From: Siphonodentalium dalli | Lineage: Eukaryota > Mollusca > Scaphopoda > Gadilida > Siphonodentaliidae | Assembly (NCBI GenBank): GCA_032622095.1 | Contig: CP136063.1 | Location: forward strand, 205,579,934 to 205,643,933 | Length of the DNA stretch: 64,000 nucleotides | Direction: 5' to 3' | Part shown: piece after piece, positions 22,467 to 33,178 of the stretch | Layout of the letters: each line of letters starts with the position of its first letter | How positions within the stretch are numbered: the stretch's first letter is position 1 | The notes under the pieces: generated by a model | Database searches by the model: none | What the model saw: the letters and a program-made list of their open reading frames with translations, nothing else | What the model was told of the DNA's origin: nothing | Program-made: the position numbers and the translations under genes

Positions 22467-22517
22467 CTGAAAATACAGAATAAGACATAATGTTTGCCTA
22501 TAAACTCACACACAATC

Positions 22518-22770
22518 ACTGGAGCTTCATAAAATTTTGCATAAATATAACCCTGTGACAAGCATTCTCTTATATATGCAAGTCTCCCACAGGGAGCCTC
22601 ACATATATAAGAGAATACATTGGCCTAACAATATTTGACTTGACCTTGTAAGTCAGTGCATTCTGTTATATATGCAAGGCTCCCTATGGGAGACTTGCAT
22701 ATATAACAGAATGCAATGGCATAGGATCTTTAATGCTGCACCAGCACAGCTCCTGTCTTGAAAGGGTTAA
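22518..22770. mobile_element. TTAA-B element in intron 1
   Basis: It runs from GGAGCTTCATAAAATTTTGC to CTGTCTTGAAAGGGTTAA, and the left terminus is degraded. The second hairpin (about 22657-22720) has arms TGCATTCTGTTATATATGCA and its exact complement. Both arms share the same two changes from the family sequence. Confidence 0.75.
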
Positions 22771-22814
22771 ACACAATGTGAATAGAAAGTTATTGAAATT
22801 TCGCTGATCAAATA

Positions 22815-23126
22815 ACAAAAAGTTCCCAAATGGTTATTTTTGTGATGTACACACATTGCATCCAGGGAACCTTGATTATGCAATGTGTCGTCTGCCAATT
22901 TGGCGATATAGGGAAATTAAACTAAAACAAGAATTAAAATCTATGTAAAGAAGTTTCTATAGAAATTTGATAATAAAGAAACTTTCCAGAGAAGATGAGG
23001 CCTAAGCAGAATGAGGTCCCCAGAGGGTGAATTTGGAGATGCTAGCCCGCTATGCAGGATAGCGTCACTTAATTCACCCTCTGGGGACCTTATTCTGCAA
23101 ATGACAGGCAAACTAAACTCAGGCTT
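22815..23126. mobile_element. hAT-M element, left end missing
   Basis: It begins in the central section (GTTCCCAAATGGTTATTT) and runs to the right palindrome and ACTAAACTCAGGCTTCATGA. Confidence 0.7.
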
Positions 23127-23136
23127 CATGAGGAAA

Positions 23137-23243
23137 TACAGTAATGCCCTAAATAACCGACTCTTTAACCACAGACAAAATCATGAAAAATTACCCATAA
23201 TTCTGCTGTGGCTAAGGAGTCTGTTATTTAGGGCATTACTGTA
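23137..23243. mobile_element. Mar-1 minimal palindrome
   Basis: It has TACAGTAATGCCCTAAATAA and GGGCATTACTGTA ends, with the centre deleted. It follows the hAT-M end by about 10 bp, in the same arrangement as at 41449-41459. Confidence 0.85.
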
Positions 23244-23999
23244 TGCAACACCCTGCAACTGATTATAATCAACTGTATTTTAGTGTTATTTTTCATTGCT
23301 GAAGTTGTAAACATGATGTTGGTAATTACCAACAATGGTTTTAACAGACAAAATCCTGTCACTGGAGGTTATTGATTACGTAAATAAGAACATTTCTTCT
23401 ATTTTCACTGTTCTTCTTGGTAAGGCGACACCAACTTTAATGTCTGGTTTACGAACATCACCTACAACTTTTTTCACACAGTTGCAAAAAAAACAAAAAA
23501 CTCAAACATGTAGACATTCTAACTACCGGGTATTTATCACTAACTCTTTCAATAAATGTAAAGCAGCCATTCCCACTATGGTATTTGTATGCAAAGATAT
23601 CTATATCTGTAACTTGGAACAAAAACCGAGTAATACGAAATTAACCAACATGAAAGTGTCGGAAAACTGAAATAAGATGTATTTCACAAATCATGTAAAC
23701 TTTCACACGATTTACTATTTTGTTTATTGGTTGTTTAGAAACTTTTTTAATTTTGTTTTATTCCCTCCTGATCTACGTTTTTCTGACCAGATGTTCGTAA
23801 ACTAAACTTTAAAATTGGTGTCACCTAATAATTGTTCAACAAACTTGGTATGATTTTTCAGCTGTACCTACTCAGCATGCCTTATGATTCGACGAGAATG
23901 ATTCTCACGAAACTTTTCAATTTTCAGTGCTTTATGACTAACTCGATTCAGCATTTGATTCTCGCAAAATTAAATGCATTTTGAGCCCTGCTCAGTTAT
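23244..23999. other. Intron 1 sequence, nothing recognised
   Basis: An open frame near 23335-23670 has no recognisable domain and no splice context. No repeats were recognised. Confidence 0.4.
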
Positions 24000-24197
24000 A
24001 AACATATACATAATGGTCTATTATTCATCTGGTGAATAAAAAGCAGACAACAGGTAATACAAGTACAGAACACATCCTATTTGTTGGTGGGAAATGTTCA
24101 GATAATAAGTTCAACAAACAACGTTTGTTGAACTTATTATCTGAACATTTCCTAAGGGATCTTCTCGTCAATGAGTATTTACTATAGAAAGGGTTAA
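24000..24197. mobile_element. TTAA-C element, inverted, left end lost
   Basis: It contains the GAAATGTTCAGATAATAAG palindrome and ends TACTATAGAAAGGGTTAA. Confidence 0.7.
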
Positions 24198-24412
24198 TAA
24201 CCATGGCCTGCCGCTGAGGTTCTTATCAAACTCTCACTTGGAACAATTATGGAACATATTGATTGAAGTGACAGGATAGGCTTTTTCCAGGACATTGTGC
24301 TCAATTTGTGAAACAATCTCAATTGATATGACTGTTTTGATTATCTTCCGACAAAAATGTAGCCATTATTGTCTACGATGTCACTTCTGGAGGAAGTTCA
24401 TGGCATATACAT

Positions 24413-24744
24413 GTAGGATGAGATCCCCAGAGGGTGAATTTAGTGACGCGAACCCGTGTGGTGGGCTAGCATCACCTAATTCACCCTCTGGAGACCTCAT
24501 TCTGCTTAGGCCTCATCTTCTTGGAAGTATCTATAGCCTCAAATTAACATTGTTTTTAGTTACTTTTTCCCTTTTGTTCAGTTTCTATATCCCCTAATTT
24601 GCATAATCAAGGTGACTATATAATGGGTAAACATCACCAACTTTAACGAGTAAACTTCAATCTGATCCTAGGTCTCCCATAGCAGTTGAGGCCTAAGCAG
24701 AATGAGGTCCCCAGAGGGAAAATTCACCCTCTGGGGACCTCATA
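24413..24744. mobile_element. hAT-M element, both ends trimmed
   Basis: The left palindrome (GATGAGATCCCCAGAGGGTG onward), the central section with TCTATATCCCCTAATTTGCA, and a shortened right palindrome are present. The CAAGCC termini are absent. Confidence 0.7.
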
Positions 24745-24892
24745 TCGATCTCTATGTCTTTATTAGTGTGCACTGTTCAAACATTTTTCATTGTATCACA
24801 GTCATCTGTGCATGATTGCGATCTTGTTTGCATGTGCTTGAAGTCTGCTATGGAAAATACATTGGTTCAATTTGGTTGTGACTCTTATCAGG

Positions 24893-27540
24893 CATCTTAT
24901 CAGGGATAATCATGTGGGCTGGAGATGCATGGGGGCTGGTACTCTTATCAAGGATAATCATGTGGGCTGGAGATGCATGGGGGCTGGTACTCTTATCAGG
25001 GATAATCATGTGGGCTGGAGATGCATGGGGGTTGGTACTCTTATCAAGGATAATCATGTGGGCTGGAGATGCATGGGGGCTGGTACTCTTATCAAGGATA
25101 ATCATGTGGGCTGGAGATGCATGGAGGCTGGTACTCTTATCAGGGATAATCGTGTGGGCTGGAGATGCATGGGGGCTGGTACTCTTATCAGGGATAATCG
25201 TGTGGGCTGGAGATGCATGGGGGCTGGTACTCTTATCAAGGATAATCGTGTGGGCTGGAGATGCATGGGGGCTGGTACTCTTATCAGGGATAATCGTGTG
25301 GGCTGGAGATGCATGGAGGCTGGTACTCTTATCAGGGATAATCATGTGGGCTGGAGATGCATGGGGTTTGGTACTCTTATCAAGGATAATCATGTGGGCT
25401 GGAGATGCATGGGGGCTGGTAATCTTATCAGGGATAATCGTGTGGGCTGGAGATGCATGGGGGCTGGTACTCTTATCAAGGATAATCATGTAGGCTGGAG
25501 ATGCATGGGGGCTGGTACTCTTATCAGGGATAATCGTGTGGGCTGGAGATGCATGGGGGCTGGTACTCTTATCAGGGATAATCATGTGGGCTGGAGATGC
25601 ATGGGGGCTGGTACTCTTATCAGGGATAATCGTGTGGGCTGGAGATGCATGGGGGCTGGTACTCTTATCAGGGATAATCGTGTGGGCTGGAGATGCATGG
25701 GGGCTGGTACTCTTATCAGGGATAATCATGTGGGCTGGAGATGCATGGGGGCTGGTACTCTTATCAAGGATAATCATGTGGGCTGGAGATGCATGGGGGC
25801 TGGTACTCTTATCAGGGATAATCATGTGGGCTGGAGATGCATGGGGACTGGTACTCTTATCAGGGATAATCGTGTGGGCTGGAGATGCATGGGGACTGGT
25901 ACTCTTATCAGGGATAATCATGTGGGCTGGAGATGCATGGGGGTTGGTACTCTTATCAGGGATAATCGTGTGGGCTGTAGATGCATGGGGGCTGGTACTC
26001 TTATCAAGGACAATCATGTGGGCTGGAGATGCATGGGGGCTGGTACTCTTATCAGGGATAATCATGTGGGCTGGAGATGCATGGGGGCTGGTACTCTTAT
26101 CAGGGATAATCATGTGGGCTGGAGATGCATGGGGACTGGTACTCTTATCAGGGATAATCGTGTGGGCTGGAGATGCATGGGGACTGGTACTCTTATCAGG
26201 GATAATCATGTGGGCTGGAGATGCATGGGGGCTGGTACTCTTATCAAGGATAATCATGTGGGCTGGAGATGCATGGAGGCTGGTACTCTTATCAGGGATA
26301 ATCGTGTGGGCTGGAGATGCATGGGGGCTGGTACTCTTATCAGGGATAATCGTGTGGGCTGGAGATGCATGGGGGCTGGTACTCTTATCAAGGATAATCG
26401 TGTGGGCTGGAGATGCATGGGGGCTGGTACTCTTATCAGGGATAATCGTGTGGGCTGGAGATGCATGGAGGCTGGTACTCTTATCAGGGATAATCATGTG
26501 GGCTGGAGATGCATGGGGTTTGGTACTCTTATCAAGGATAATCATGTGGGCTGGAGATGCATGGGGGCTGGTAATCTTATCAGGGATAATCGTGTGGGCT
26601 GGAGATGCATGGGGGCTGGTACTCTTATCAAGGATAATCATGTAGGCTGGAGATGCATGGGGGCTGGTACTCTTATCAGGGATAATCGTGTGGGCTGGAG
26701 ATGCATGGGGGCTGGTACTCTTATCAGGGATAATCATGTGGGCTGGAGATGCATGGGGGCTGGTACTCTTATCAGGGATAATCGTGTGGGCTGGAGATGC
26801 ATGGGGGCTGGTACTCTTATCAGGGATAATCGTGTGGGCTGGAGATGCATGGGGGCTGGTACTCTTATCAGGGATAATCATGTGGGCTGGAGATGCATGG
26901 GGGCTGGTACTCTTATCAAGGATAATCATGTGGGCTGGAGATGCATGGGGGCTGGTACTCTTATCAGGGATAATCATGTGGGCTGGAGATGCATGGGGAC
27001 TGGTACTCTTATCAGGGATAATCGTGTGGGCTGGAGATGCATGGGGACTGGTACTCTTATCAGGGATAATCATGTGGGCTGGAGATGCATGGGGGTTGGT
27101 ACTCTTATCAGGGATAATCGTGTGGGCTGTAGATGCATGGGGGCTGGTACTCTTATCAAGGACAATCATGTGGGCTGGAGATGCATGGGGGCTGGTACTC
27201 TTATCAGGGATAATCATGTGGGCTGGAGATGCATGGGGGCTGGTACTCTTATCAGGGATAATCATGTGGGCTGGAGATGCATGGGGACTGGTACTCTTAT
27301 CAGGGATAATCGTGTGGGCTGGAGATGCATGGGGACTGGTACTCTTATCAGGGATAATCATGTGGGCTGGAGATGCATGGGGGTTGGTACTCTTATCAGG
27401 GATAATCGTGTGGGCTGTAGATGCATGGGGGCTGGTACTCTTATCAGGGATAATCGTGTGGGCTGGAGATGCATGGGGGCTGGTACTCTTATCAAGGATA
27501 ATCATGTAGGCTGGAGATGCATGGGGGCTGGTACTCTTAT
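24893..27540. repeat. 48-bp minisatellite, about 55 copies, in SLC10 intron 1
   Basis: The unit is 48 bp: GGGATAATCATGTGGGCTGG, then AGATGCATGGGGGCTGGTAC, then TCTTATCA. Single-base variants (AAGGATAATC, AATCGTGTG, GGAGGCTGG, GGGACTGG) form a pattern that repeats at an offset of 1152 bp (24 units). The variant GGGCTGTAGATG at about 25974 recurs near 27126, and again 288 bp later. Because 48 is divisible by 3 and the unit lacks stops in several frames, open frames of over 900 codons exist on both strands. I regard these as by-products. Confidence 0.97.
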
Positions 27541-27681
27541 GCATGTGGTTGGGGATATTCATGTGAGCTGGAGATGCATGGGACTCGGGGACATTCATGT
27601 GGGTGGCACAATAATTTTTGCCTGAGTTTGAGTTTTCTAGAGTTAGAAATGTATTCTGATGATTGTTATCTTCCATCAGTG

Positions 27682-27882
27682 TACAGTAATGCCCTAAATA
27701 ATTGACTCCTTAACCACAGCAGAATTATGGGTAACTTTTCAGGATTTAGTCGAAAATAAGGCTTGTTGCCATTCATAGGAAAGCTCTCAGTGAGAGCAAG
27801 CCATATTTCCGACTAAATCCTGAAAAATTACCCATAAATCTGCTGTGGTAATGGAGTCGATTATTTAGGGCATTATACTGTA
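27682..27882. mobile_element. Mar-1 palindromic element
   Basis: It starts TACAGTAATGCCCTAAATAA and ends GGGCATTATACTGTA, with about 20 bp lost at the loop side of the right arm. Confidence 0.85.
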
Positions 27883-28289
27883 CTCCAATCAGTACCAAAC
27901 TTGCTATGACTCAATGAACATACGGTATAAATTGACAAGCCAAAATAGTATTTGGGCTGTAATGACAGCTACTAGTAGGCTATGACAGTGGAGTAATCTA
28001 TTAAATTGTTTTTCTCGGCAAGCTTGGTAAACAAGTAAAACAACCCATCATATATAATGCTATGTGAAACAATAATAAAGGTTCTGTTGCCCTCCGCAAA
28101 ACCATATAGCACCAACTGTAGGTCAGGGGCAGGCCCCTCTAATTGATTGGCAATCCTGATATCACGATTGGAGTCCGGATAATAAACTAGTTGATTGATA
28201 TCATTTGAGCCCAATGACAGCTCACATATATACCACAATACTGTAGGGAGTCTGGCAAAAATGAGTCCTGACTGGAATAGATTGAGTCA
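27883..28289. other. Intron 1 sequence, nothing recognised
   Basis: No element ends or recognisable coding signature. Confidence 0.4.
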
Positions 28290-29275
28290 GTTCACCGGGA
28301 TGAAGCCTTGACTACATTCATTACATTGTACATGAGATATATTTTAAGGGAGTTCTGTCGTAAAGTTCACTGTGGTGCCTTGTCTACATACGTTATATTA
28401 CACACTTGGTTTATTTTGATGGAGTTTTGTTGTCCAGTTCACCGCAGTGAAGCCATGGCATGTCTACATACGTTACGATGTATTCATTTATATCACACAT
28501 GATATGCTGTATACATGTATATGCCAATATGGTACATGTATATTTTAAGGGAGTTTTGTTGTCCAGTTCACTGTGGTGCCTTATCTACATGTACAGTAAT
28601 GCTCTAATTAATCGACCTCTTAACCAAAGCAGAATTATGGGTAACTTTTCAGGATTTAGTCGGAAATATGGCTTGTTGTCATTCATCGGAAAGCTCTCCC
28701 CGAGAGCTTTCCGATGAATGGCAACAAGCCATATTTCCGACTAAATCCTGAAAGTTACCCATAATTCTGCTTTGGTTAAGAGGTCGATTAATTAGAGCAT
28801 TACTGTACATACGTTATACTGCACACATGGTTTATTTTGAGGGAGTTTTGTTGTCAGTTCACTGCAGTGAAGCCATGTCTACATACGTTATGCTGTATAC
28901 ATGTACTAGTGTGCGGTACATGTATATTTTAAGGGAGTTCTGTTGTCCAGTTCATCATGAAGCTTTGTCCACATCCGTTACACTGTACTTATGGTATAAA
29001 TTTTAAGGGAGTTCTGTTATCCAGTTCACCGCAGTGAAGCCTTGTTTGCATACATGTATGTTATACTGTACACATAGTATATTTTAAGGGAGTTCTGTTA
29101 TCAAGTTCACTGCGTTGCCTTGTCTACATACGTTAAACCGTATACATGGTATATGTTAAGGGAGTTCTTTCATCCAGTAAACCATGAAGCCTTGTCTACA
29201 TACATGTACATTATACTGTACAGGTGGTATATTTTAAGGGAGTTCTATAGTTCAGTTCACCGTTGTGAAGCCAAG
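28290..29275. repeat. Degenerate tandem repeat, about 76-bp unit
   Basis: The phrases AAGGGAGTTCTGTTGTCCAG and TTGTCTACATACGTTA recur about ten times at roughly 75-90 bp spacing. A Mar-1 element interrupts the array at 28592-28807. Confidence 0.8.
28592..28807. mobile_element. Mar-1 complete palindrome inside the 76-bp array
   Basis: TACAGTAATGCTCTAATTAA and AGAGCATTACTGTA are its ends. Both arms carry the private change CCAAAGCAG / CTGCTTTGG where other copies have CCACAGCAG / CTGCTGTGG. Confidence 0.9.
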
Positions 29276-29456
29276 GTGACTAATTGGTGAACATCACCAA
29301 CTTCAACTAGGGACCTTCAATCTGATCCTAGGTTTACCATAGCAGTTGAAGCCTAAGCAGAATGAGGTTCCTGAGGGTGAATTTGGGGATAGCATCACTA
29401 AATTCACCCTCCGGGGACCTCATTCTGCAAATGTCTGACACATTATATACAGGCTT
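29272..29456. mobile_element. hAT-M right-end fragment
   Basis: It runs from the central section (GGTGAACATCACCAACTTCA) through a shortened right palindrome to ATACAGGCTTG. Confidence 0.7.
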
Positions 29457-29738
29457 GTAAAGTGTATATTTGACTTTCTATCCACATAATTTTATAGTGT
29501 AATGTAGTATGTCTGACCTCCTGTGACTTTCTTGATCACATCGTTATAAAACACATATAGTGATAGGACCTCCTTAAAACACCATTCCCCAAATGTCTTA
29601 TATACTAGACTTTCCAATTACACCATTTTATTGTCTCTGATGTCTCGTTATTTTACTTGGTTACATCATAATTAATGAGAGCACTTCCTTGAAAACATCA
29701 GTCCCCTGATCTTTAACTCATTACCACTCAGAAGCGCT

Positions 29739-29952
29739 GTTTGACACCTTACGTCATTTCCTCAGAAGTGCATTTTGTCACCTTACCTCATTTCCTCAGA
29801 AGCGCCTTTTGTCACCTTACGTCATTTCCTCAGAAGCGCCTTTTGTCACCTTACGTCATTTCCTCAGAATTTCCTTTTGACACCTTACGTCATTTCCTCA
29901 GAAGCGCATTTTGTCACCTTACATCATTTCCCAGAAGCGCCTTTTGACACCC
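29739..29952. repeat. 34-bp tandem repeat, about six to seven copies
   Basis: The unit is CGTCATTTCCTCAGAAGCGC followed by CTTTTGTCACCTTA. The last copies have small deletions. Confidence 0.9.
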
Positions 29953-30185
29953 TTTTTATGTTTACCCATACCATAGTCTGTCCATCTGTCTGTCCGTCTG
30001 TCTCTGTCTGTCCTAGACACTTTACGCATGGTACGATAACTGAAACATTTTCTATCTGATAGGAACCAAATTTTGTATATGAATTAGTATTACTCAGCCC
30101 AAAATACAGATCGAGTTCGAATATGGATTTGATCTGATTAATCTGACATGGTGTGAAGGGGCCCTGGATGGTAGTTATTCAGATT
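29953..30185. repeat. Dispersed repeat with (TCTG)n tract
   Basis: TACCCATACCATAGTCTGTCC, then CTGTCYGTCTG repeats and CAGATCGAGTTCGAATATGG, recur in similar form near 45450-45650 and 46020-46150. It is probably a lineage-specific dispersed repeat of unknown class. Confidence 0.5.
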
Positions 30186-31091
30186 GTAAAAATGTGACCG
30201 ACCTGTTGAAAAGAACCAGAGCTACATGTACATGTAGTGTCACATTTTCCAAGTGACTCCCATGGCGATAGTCCCACCTTCTACTTACCCCTGCACCCCT
30301 ACTCTCACCTCCTTGCTACCCTTAATTCTCCCTTCTCCTACCCCCCACCACAAATCCTTGTCAAAGTTATACTTTCTTCTTGCTTTGAGAAGAATACCCA
30401 CAATTAATTACCTGACCAAATGATATGTCAGATTTGATGTTATCTGACAATTGAATAAACAAATGTTCCACAGAGATGGATACTATTGTTTGTCTAAGGG
30501 TGTTCTGTTAAGACCCCCACCACTTAGCCATGTGGATTTATTTAACTAGAACAATGGAGCCCTACTGTGGTCTCTATGTCCTTTTGGATGCTTATAGACT
30601 TGTATTGGATCAAAGAGAGCCAATATAGGAGATTTAAACCCTGTTATCAATTCCATGTCTTTAAATTTTCCATTATTAAGTAACTAGATTACTTTGATAC
30701 ATTAACCCTTCTATTTTGATCCATAAATTCCAATTAACCCTTCTCTTTTGAACCAGAAATTCAAATAAGTTGTGTTATTGTGTACATTTGTGTGTACTAC
30801 TTTAGTACATAACAGTATACTTATAATTCCACATCAAAACTCGTGATTAATATTTCGATAATAGCAATTTACCATCGCCAAGGGATGGGTTAAAATAAAC
30901 ATTGGCTGATGGTGATCGACCTCTTGTATTAATCAGAATAGAAACGATATGATTTTTGCGTTATTCGCCATGGCATGTTATTTTTTTTAATTTACATGTA
31001 AATATTAATATGCACCGACTTGTTGGGAATGTATTCATATGCCTTTGATCAGGGTATCGTCTGTATCATTGAAGTATGTTTATGTTTGCTG
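30186..31091. other. Intron 1 sequence, nothing recognised
   Basis: AT-rich, with no recognised exon or termini. Confidence 0.4.
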
Positions 31092-31290
31092 ATGGCTGAG
31101 TACCTCACTAATTCGGAAATATTCTTTTGAAATATTAAAAGAATATTTCAACTCTGACACTGAAGATGCCACATCTTTTATCGGATATGGTGATTCAGAT
31201 TTTGATAGCGATATTCGATTCGCAAATAATGAATCAGAAAGCGAGGATGATCGTGAGGCAGTAGGCCAGATGATTGGACAGTTGTCCTGA
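31092..31290 (+). pseudogene. Possible piggyBac-type transposase N-terminal fragment
   Basis: An ATG at 31092 opens MAEYLTNSEIF. After a frame change the sequence reads EYFNSDTEDATSFIGYGDSD and then an acidic stretch with DSD, NNESESEDD, ending at TGA 31288-31290. An acidic SDTED...F.G N-terminus is common in piggyBac-like transposases. No catalytic DDD core follows, so this would be a decayed remnant. The assignment is tentative. Confidence 0.4.
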
Positions 31291-31644
31291 TGCAGGTTTT
31301 AATTGTCTCTGCAATGGAACATTCGTTTCGCCCAAACTATCCATCAGTACTTTTTATAGTGTCTGACCTCTAATGAACTTACTGGGCTACATCATTATGT
31401 TACTCTGTTGGAATCTGTAATGAACACACTAATAGAAAACACTTAATGAGAGAAAACAATCATCAACACCTCCTTATATAGAAATGAGTGGATTTTGTCT
31501 GTCTGTGTGTCTATCTGTGTGTCTATCTGTGTGCACACTTGAACCTTTGAGGTGGTCAGGGGAGGAGCCTAAGATAAAAGAAAGTTTGACATGATCGAAT
31601 GTCAAACTACCACCTCATGCTTGTTATTTCGTACAATTTAGGAG
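31291..31644. other. Intron 1 sequence with a short (TCTGTGTG)n tract
   Basis: A microsatellite-like TCTGTGTGTCTATCTGTGTG stretch lies at about 31498-31530. Nothing else was recognised. Confidence 0.4.
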
Positions 31645-32044
31645 TTAACCCTTTACCCAACAAACCGGCCAAAACCGGCCAAATAAAGCTTCAACAGCCT
31701 AAAATATCTTCGGTCTGTCTCAATAGAACCATACAAATATGGATATCATTGAAACCGGCTCCTTGACCACATTGTGATAGTTACAGTTATGCCCTGTGCC
31801 AATGCATTCTCTTATATATGCGAGTCGACCATAGGTCGCCTCGCATATATAAGAGAATGCATTAGCCTAAAAAAAATCTTTTTTTAACACTTTTTACCAT
31901 TTTTTCTTACATTCTTTAACAATTTTATAATTTTTAATGTGTTAAGCCAATGCATTCTCTTATATATGCGAGGCGACCTATGGTCGACTCGCATATATAA
32001 GAGAATGCATTGGCACAGGGCCCTTCTGTTGGTTAAAGGGTTAA
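31645..32044. mobile_element. TTAA-A element, complete
   Basis: Both TTAA-bounded ends, the asymmetric section and both hairpin modules (about 31798-31863 and 31947-32014) are present. The right terminus has lost one G (GTTGGTTAAAGGGTTAA). Confidence 0.92.
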
Positions 32045-32096
32045 GTGGTAGTCATAAGTGGTCAAACCTGTCAAAAATAACAAAAAAAAGCCCAGT

Positions 32097-32296
32097 TTAA
32101 CCTTTCATGATGGTGGTGATCGTGCCTCGCATATATAAGAGAATGCACTGGTTTACAAGGTCAAGGTAAATATTGATAGGCCAATGCATTATCTTATATA
32201 TGCGAGGCTCCCCATCGGAGACTCAAATATATGAGAGAATGTATTGGCACAGGGTTTTCACAAATTTTCTGGAAGCTCCAGTCATGAAAGGGTTAA
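32097..32296. mobile_element. TTAA-B element, first hairpin half deleted
   Basis: It runs from TTAACCTTTCATGATGG to CAGTCATGAAAGGGTTAA. The left hairpin retains only its right arm. Confidence 0.8.
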
Positions 32297-32844
32297 GACC
32301 AAATTTATGGGCGTGTCTGTCCATCCGAAATGTTTGTTGTCCAGATAATAACTTGAATAGTATTCGACAGAAACTTGGTGCACGGTTTTCATATAAGAAA
32401 GTCCTGATCATGTTCGATGGAGTTATGCCCCTCTTTGACTTAGAATTTCACTATTATAACTTGAATATTATGTGACAAAATCTTATGAAACTTGGTATTT
32501 GGGCTTAATAGAAATATGTTCACAACATAGACAGCTGGAAGCAAAGTATGGTTCAATGATTGTTCCCAGAATCAAATTTTCATTTCTGAAAAAAGCCACT
32601 GTCAAATAAAGTATCCTAATGGCATTTTATTACAGTGGATTGTGTTGGCCACTGATGACCTTACTCAGCAGGGCTCGATTTAACTGGTTTCACATCGCAA
32701 TTTGCGATGCATTTTCCAATTTCTGTTAACCAATTTACAATGAAAAGACATGTATTGGTAGGGAATGCTATACAAAATCTACACAGTGCTGCAAAATTTT
32801 AGACAAATTAAAAAAATTAAATCAACCCCTGTTACTTGGCCACA
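32297..32844. repeat. Dispersed repeat fragment and unassigned sequence
   Basis: GGAGTTATGCCCCTCTTTGA and CAGATAATAACTTGAATAG resemble the GAGTTATGGCCC dispersed repeats elsewhere in the window. The remainder is not recognised. Confidence 0.4.
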
Positions 32845-33178
32845 GTAAATGAAATCCTTCTGCGCTTGTATTATCTTTTCGTTGATCTGTCGTCTGCTTA
32901 CATTAAATTAACCCTTTCATGACGAGAGCTGTACCGGTGCAGCATTAAAGATTCTGTGCCAGTGCATTCTCTTATATATGTGAGTCTCCCATAGGGAGCC
33001 TCGATTATATTACAGAATGCATGACTTACATGGTGAAGGTAAATATTGTTAGGCCACTGTATTCTCTTATATATGCGAGGCTCCCTATGGGAGACTCACA
33101 TATATAAGAGAATGCCTTGGCACACGGTTTGCGCAAAATTGACAGATGGGAGAATCCATTTAGTATAGAATGGGTTAA
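32845..33178. mobile_element. TTAA-B nested in a TTAA-C remnant
   Basis: TTAA-C internal sequence (AAATCCTTCTGCGCTTGTAT) is interrupted at 32908 by TTAACCCTTTCATGACGAGA. TTAA-B then runs to GTTTGCGCAAAATT and passes directly into the TTAA-C right end GGGAGAATCCATTTAGTATA and GGGTTAA. The TTAA-B right terminus has been lost. Confidence 0.75.

Noticed and set aside
23335-23670. 111-codon open frame as a gene
   Set aside because: Low-complexity composition, no recognisable domain, intronic position, no splice or promoter evidence.
24848-27676. Open frames of over 900 codons on both strands across the 48-bp array, as a repetitive protein gene
   Set aside because: The frames exist on both strands simultaneously, follow from a stop-free unit divisible by three, and unit variants alter residues without restraint. 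No flanking exon signals support a gene.
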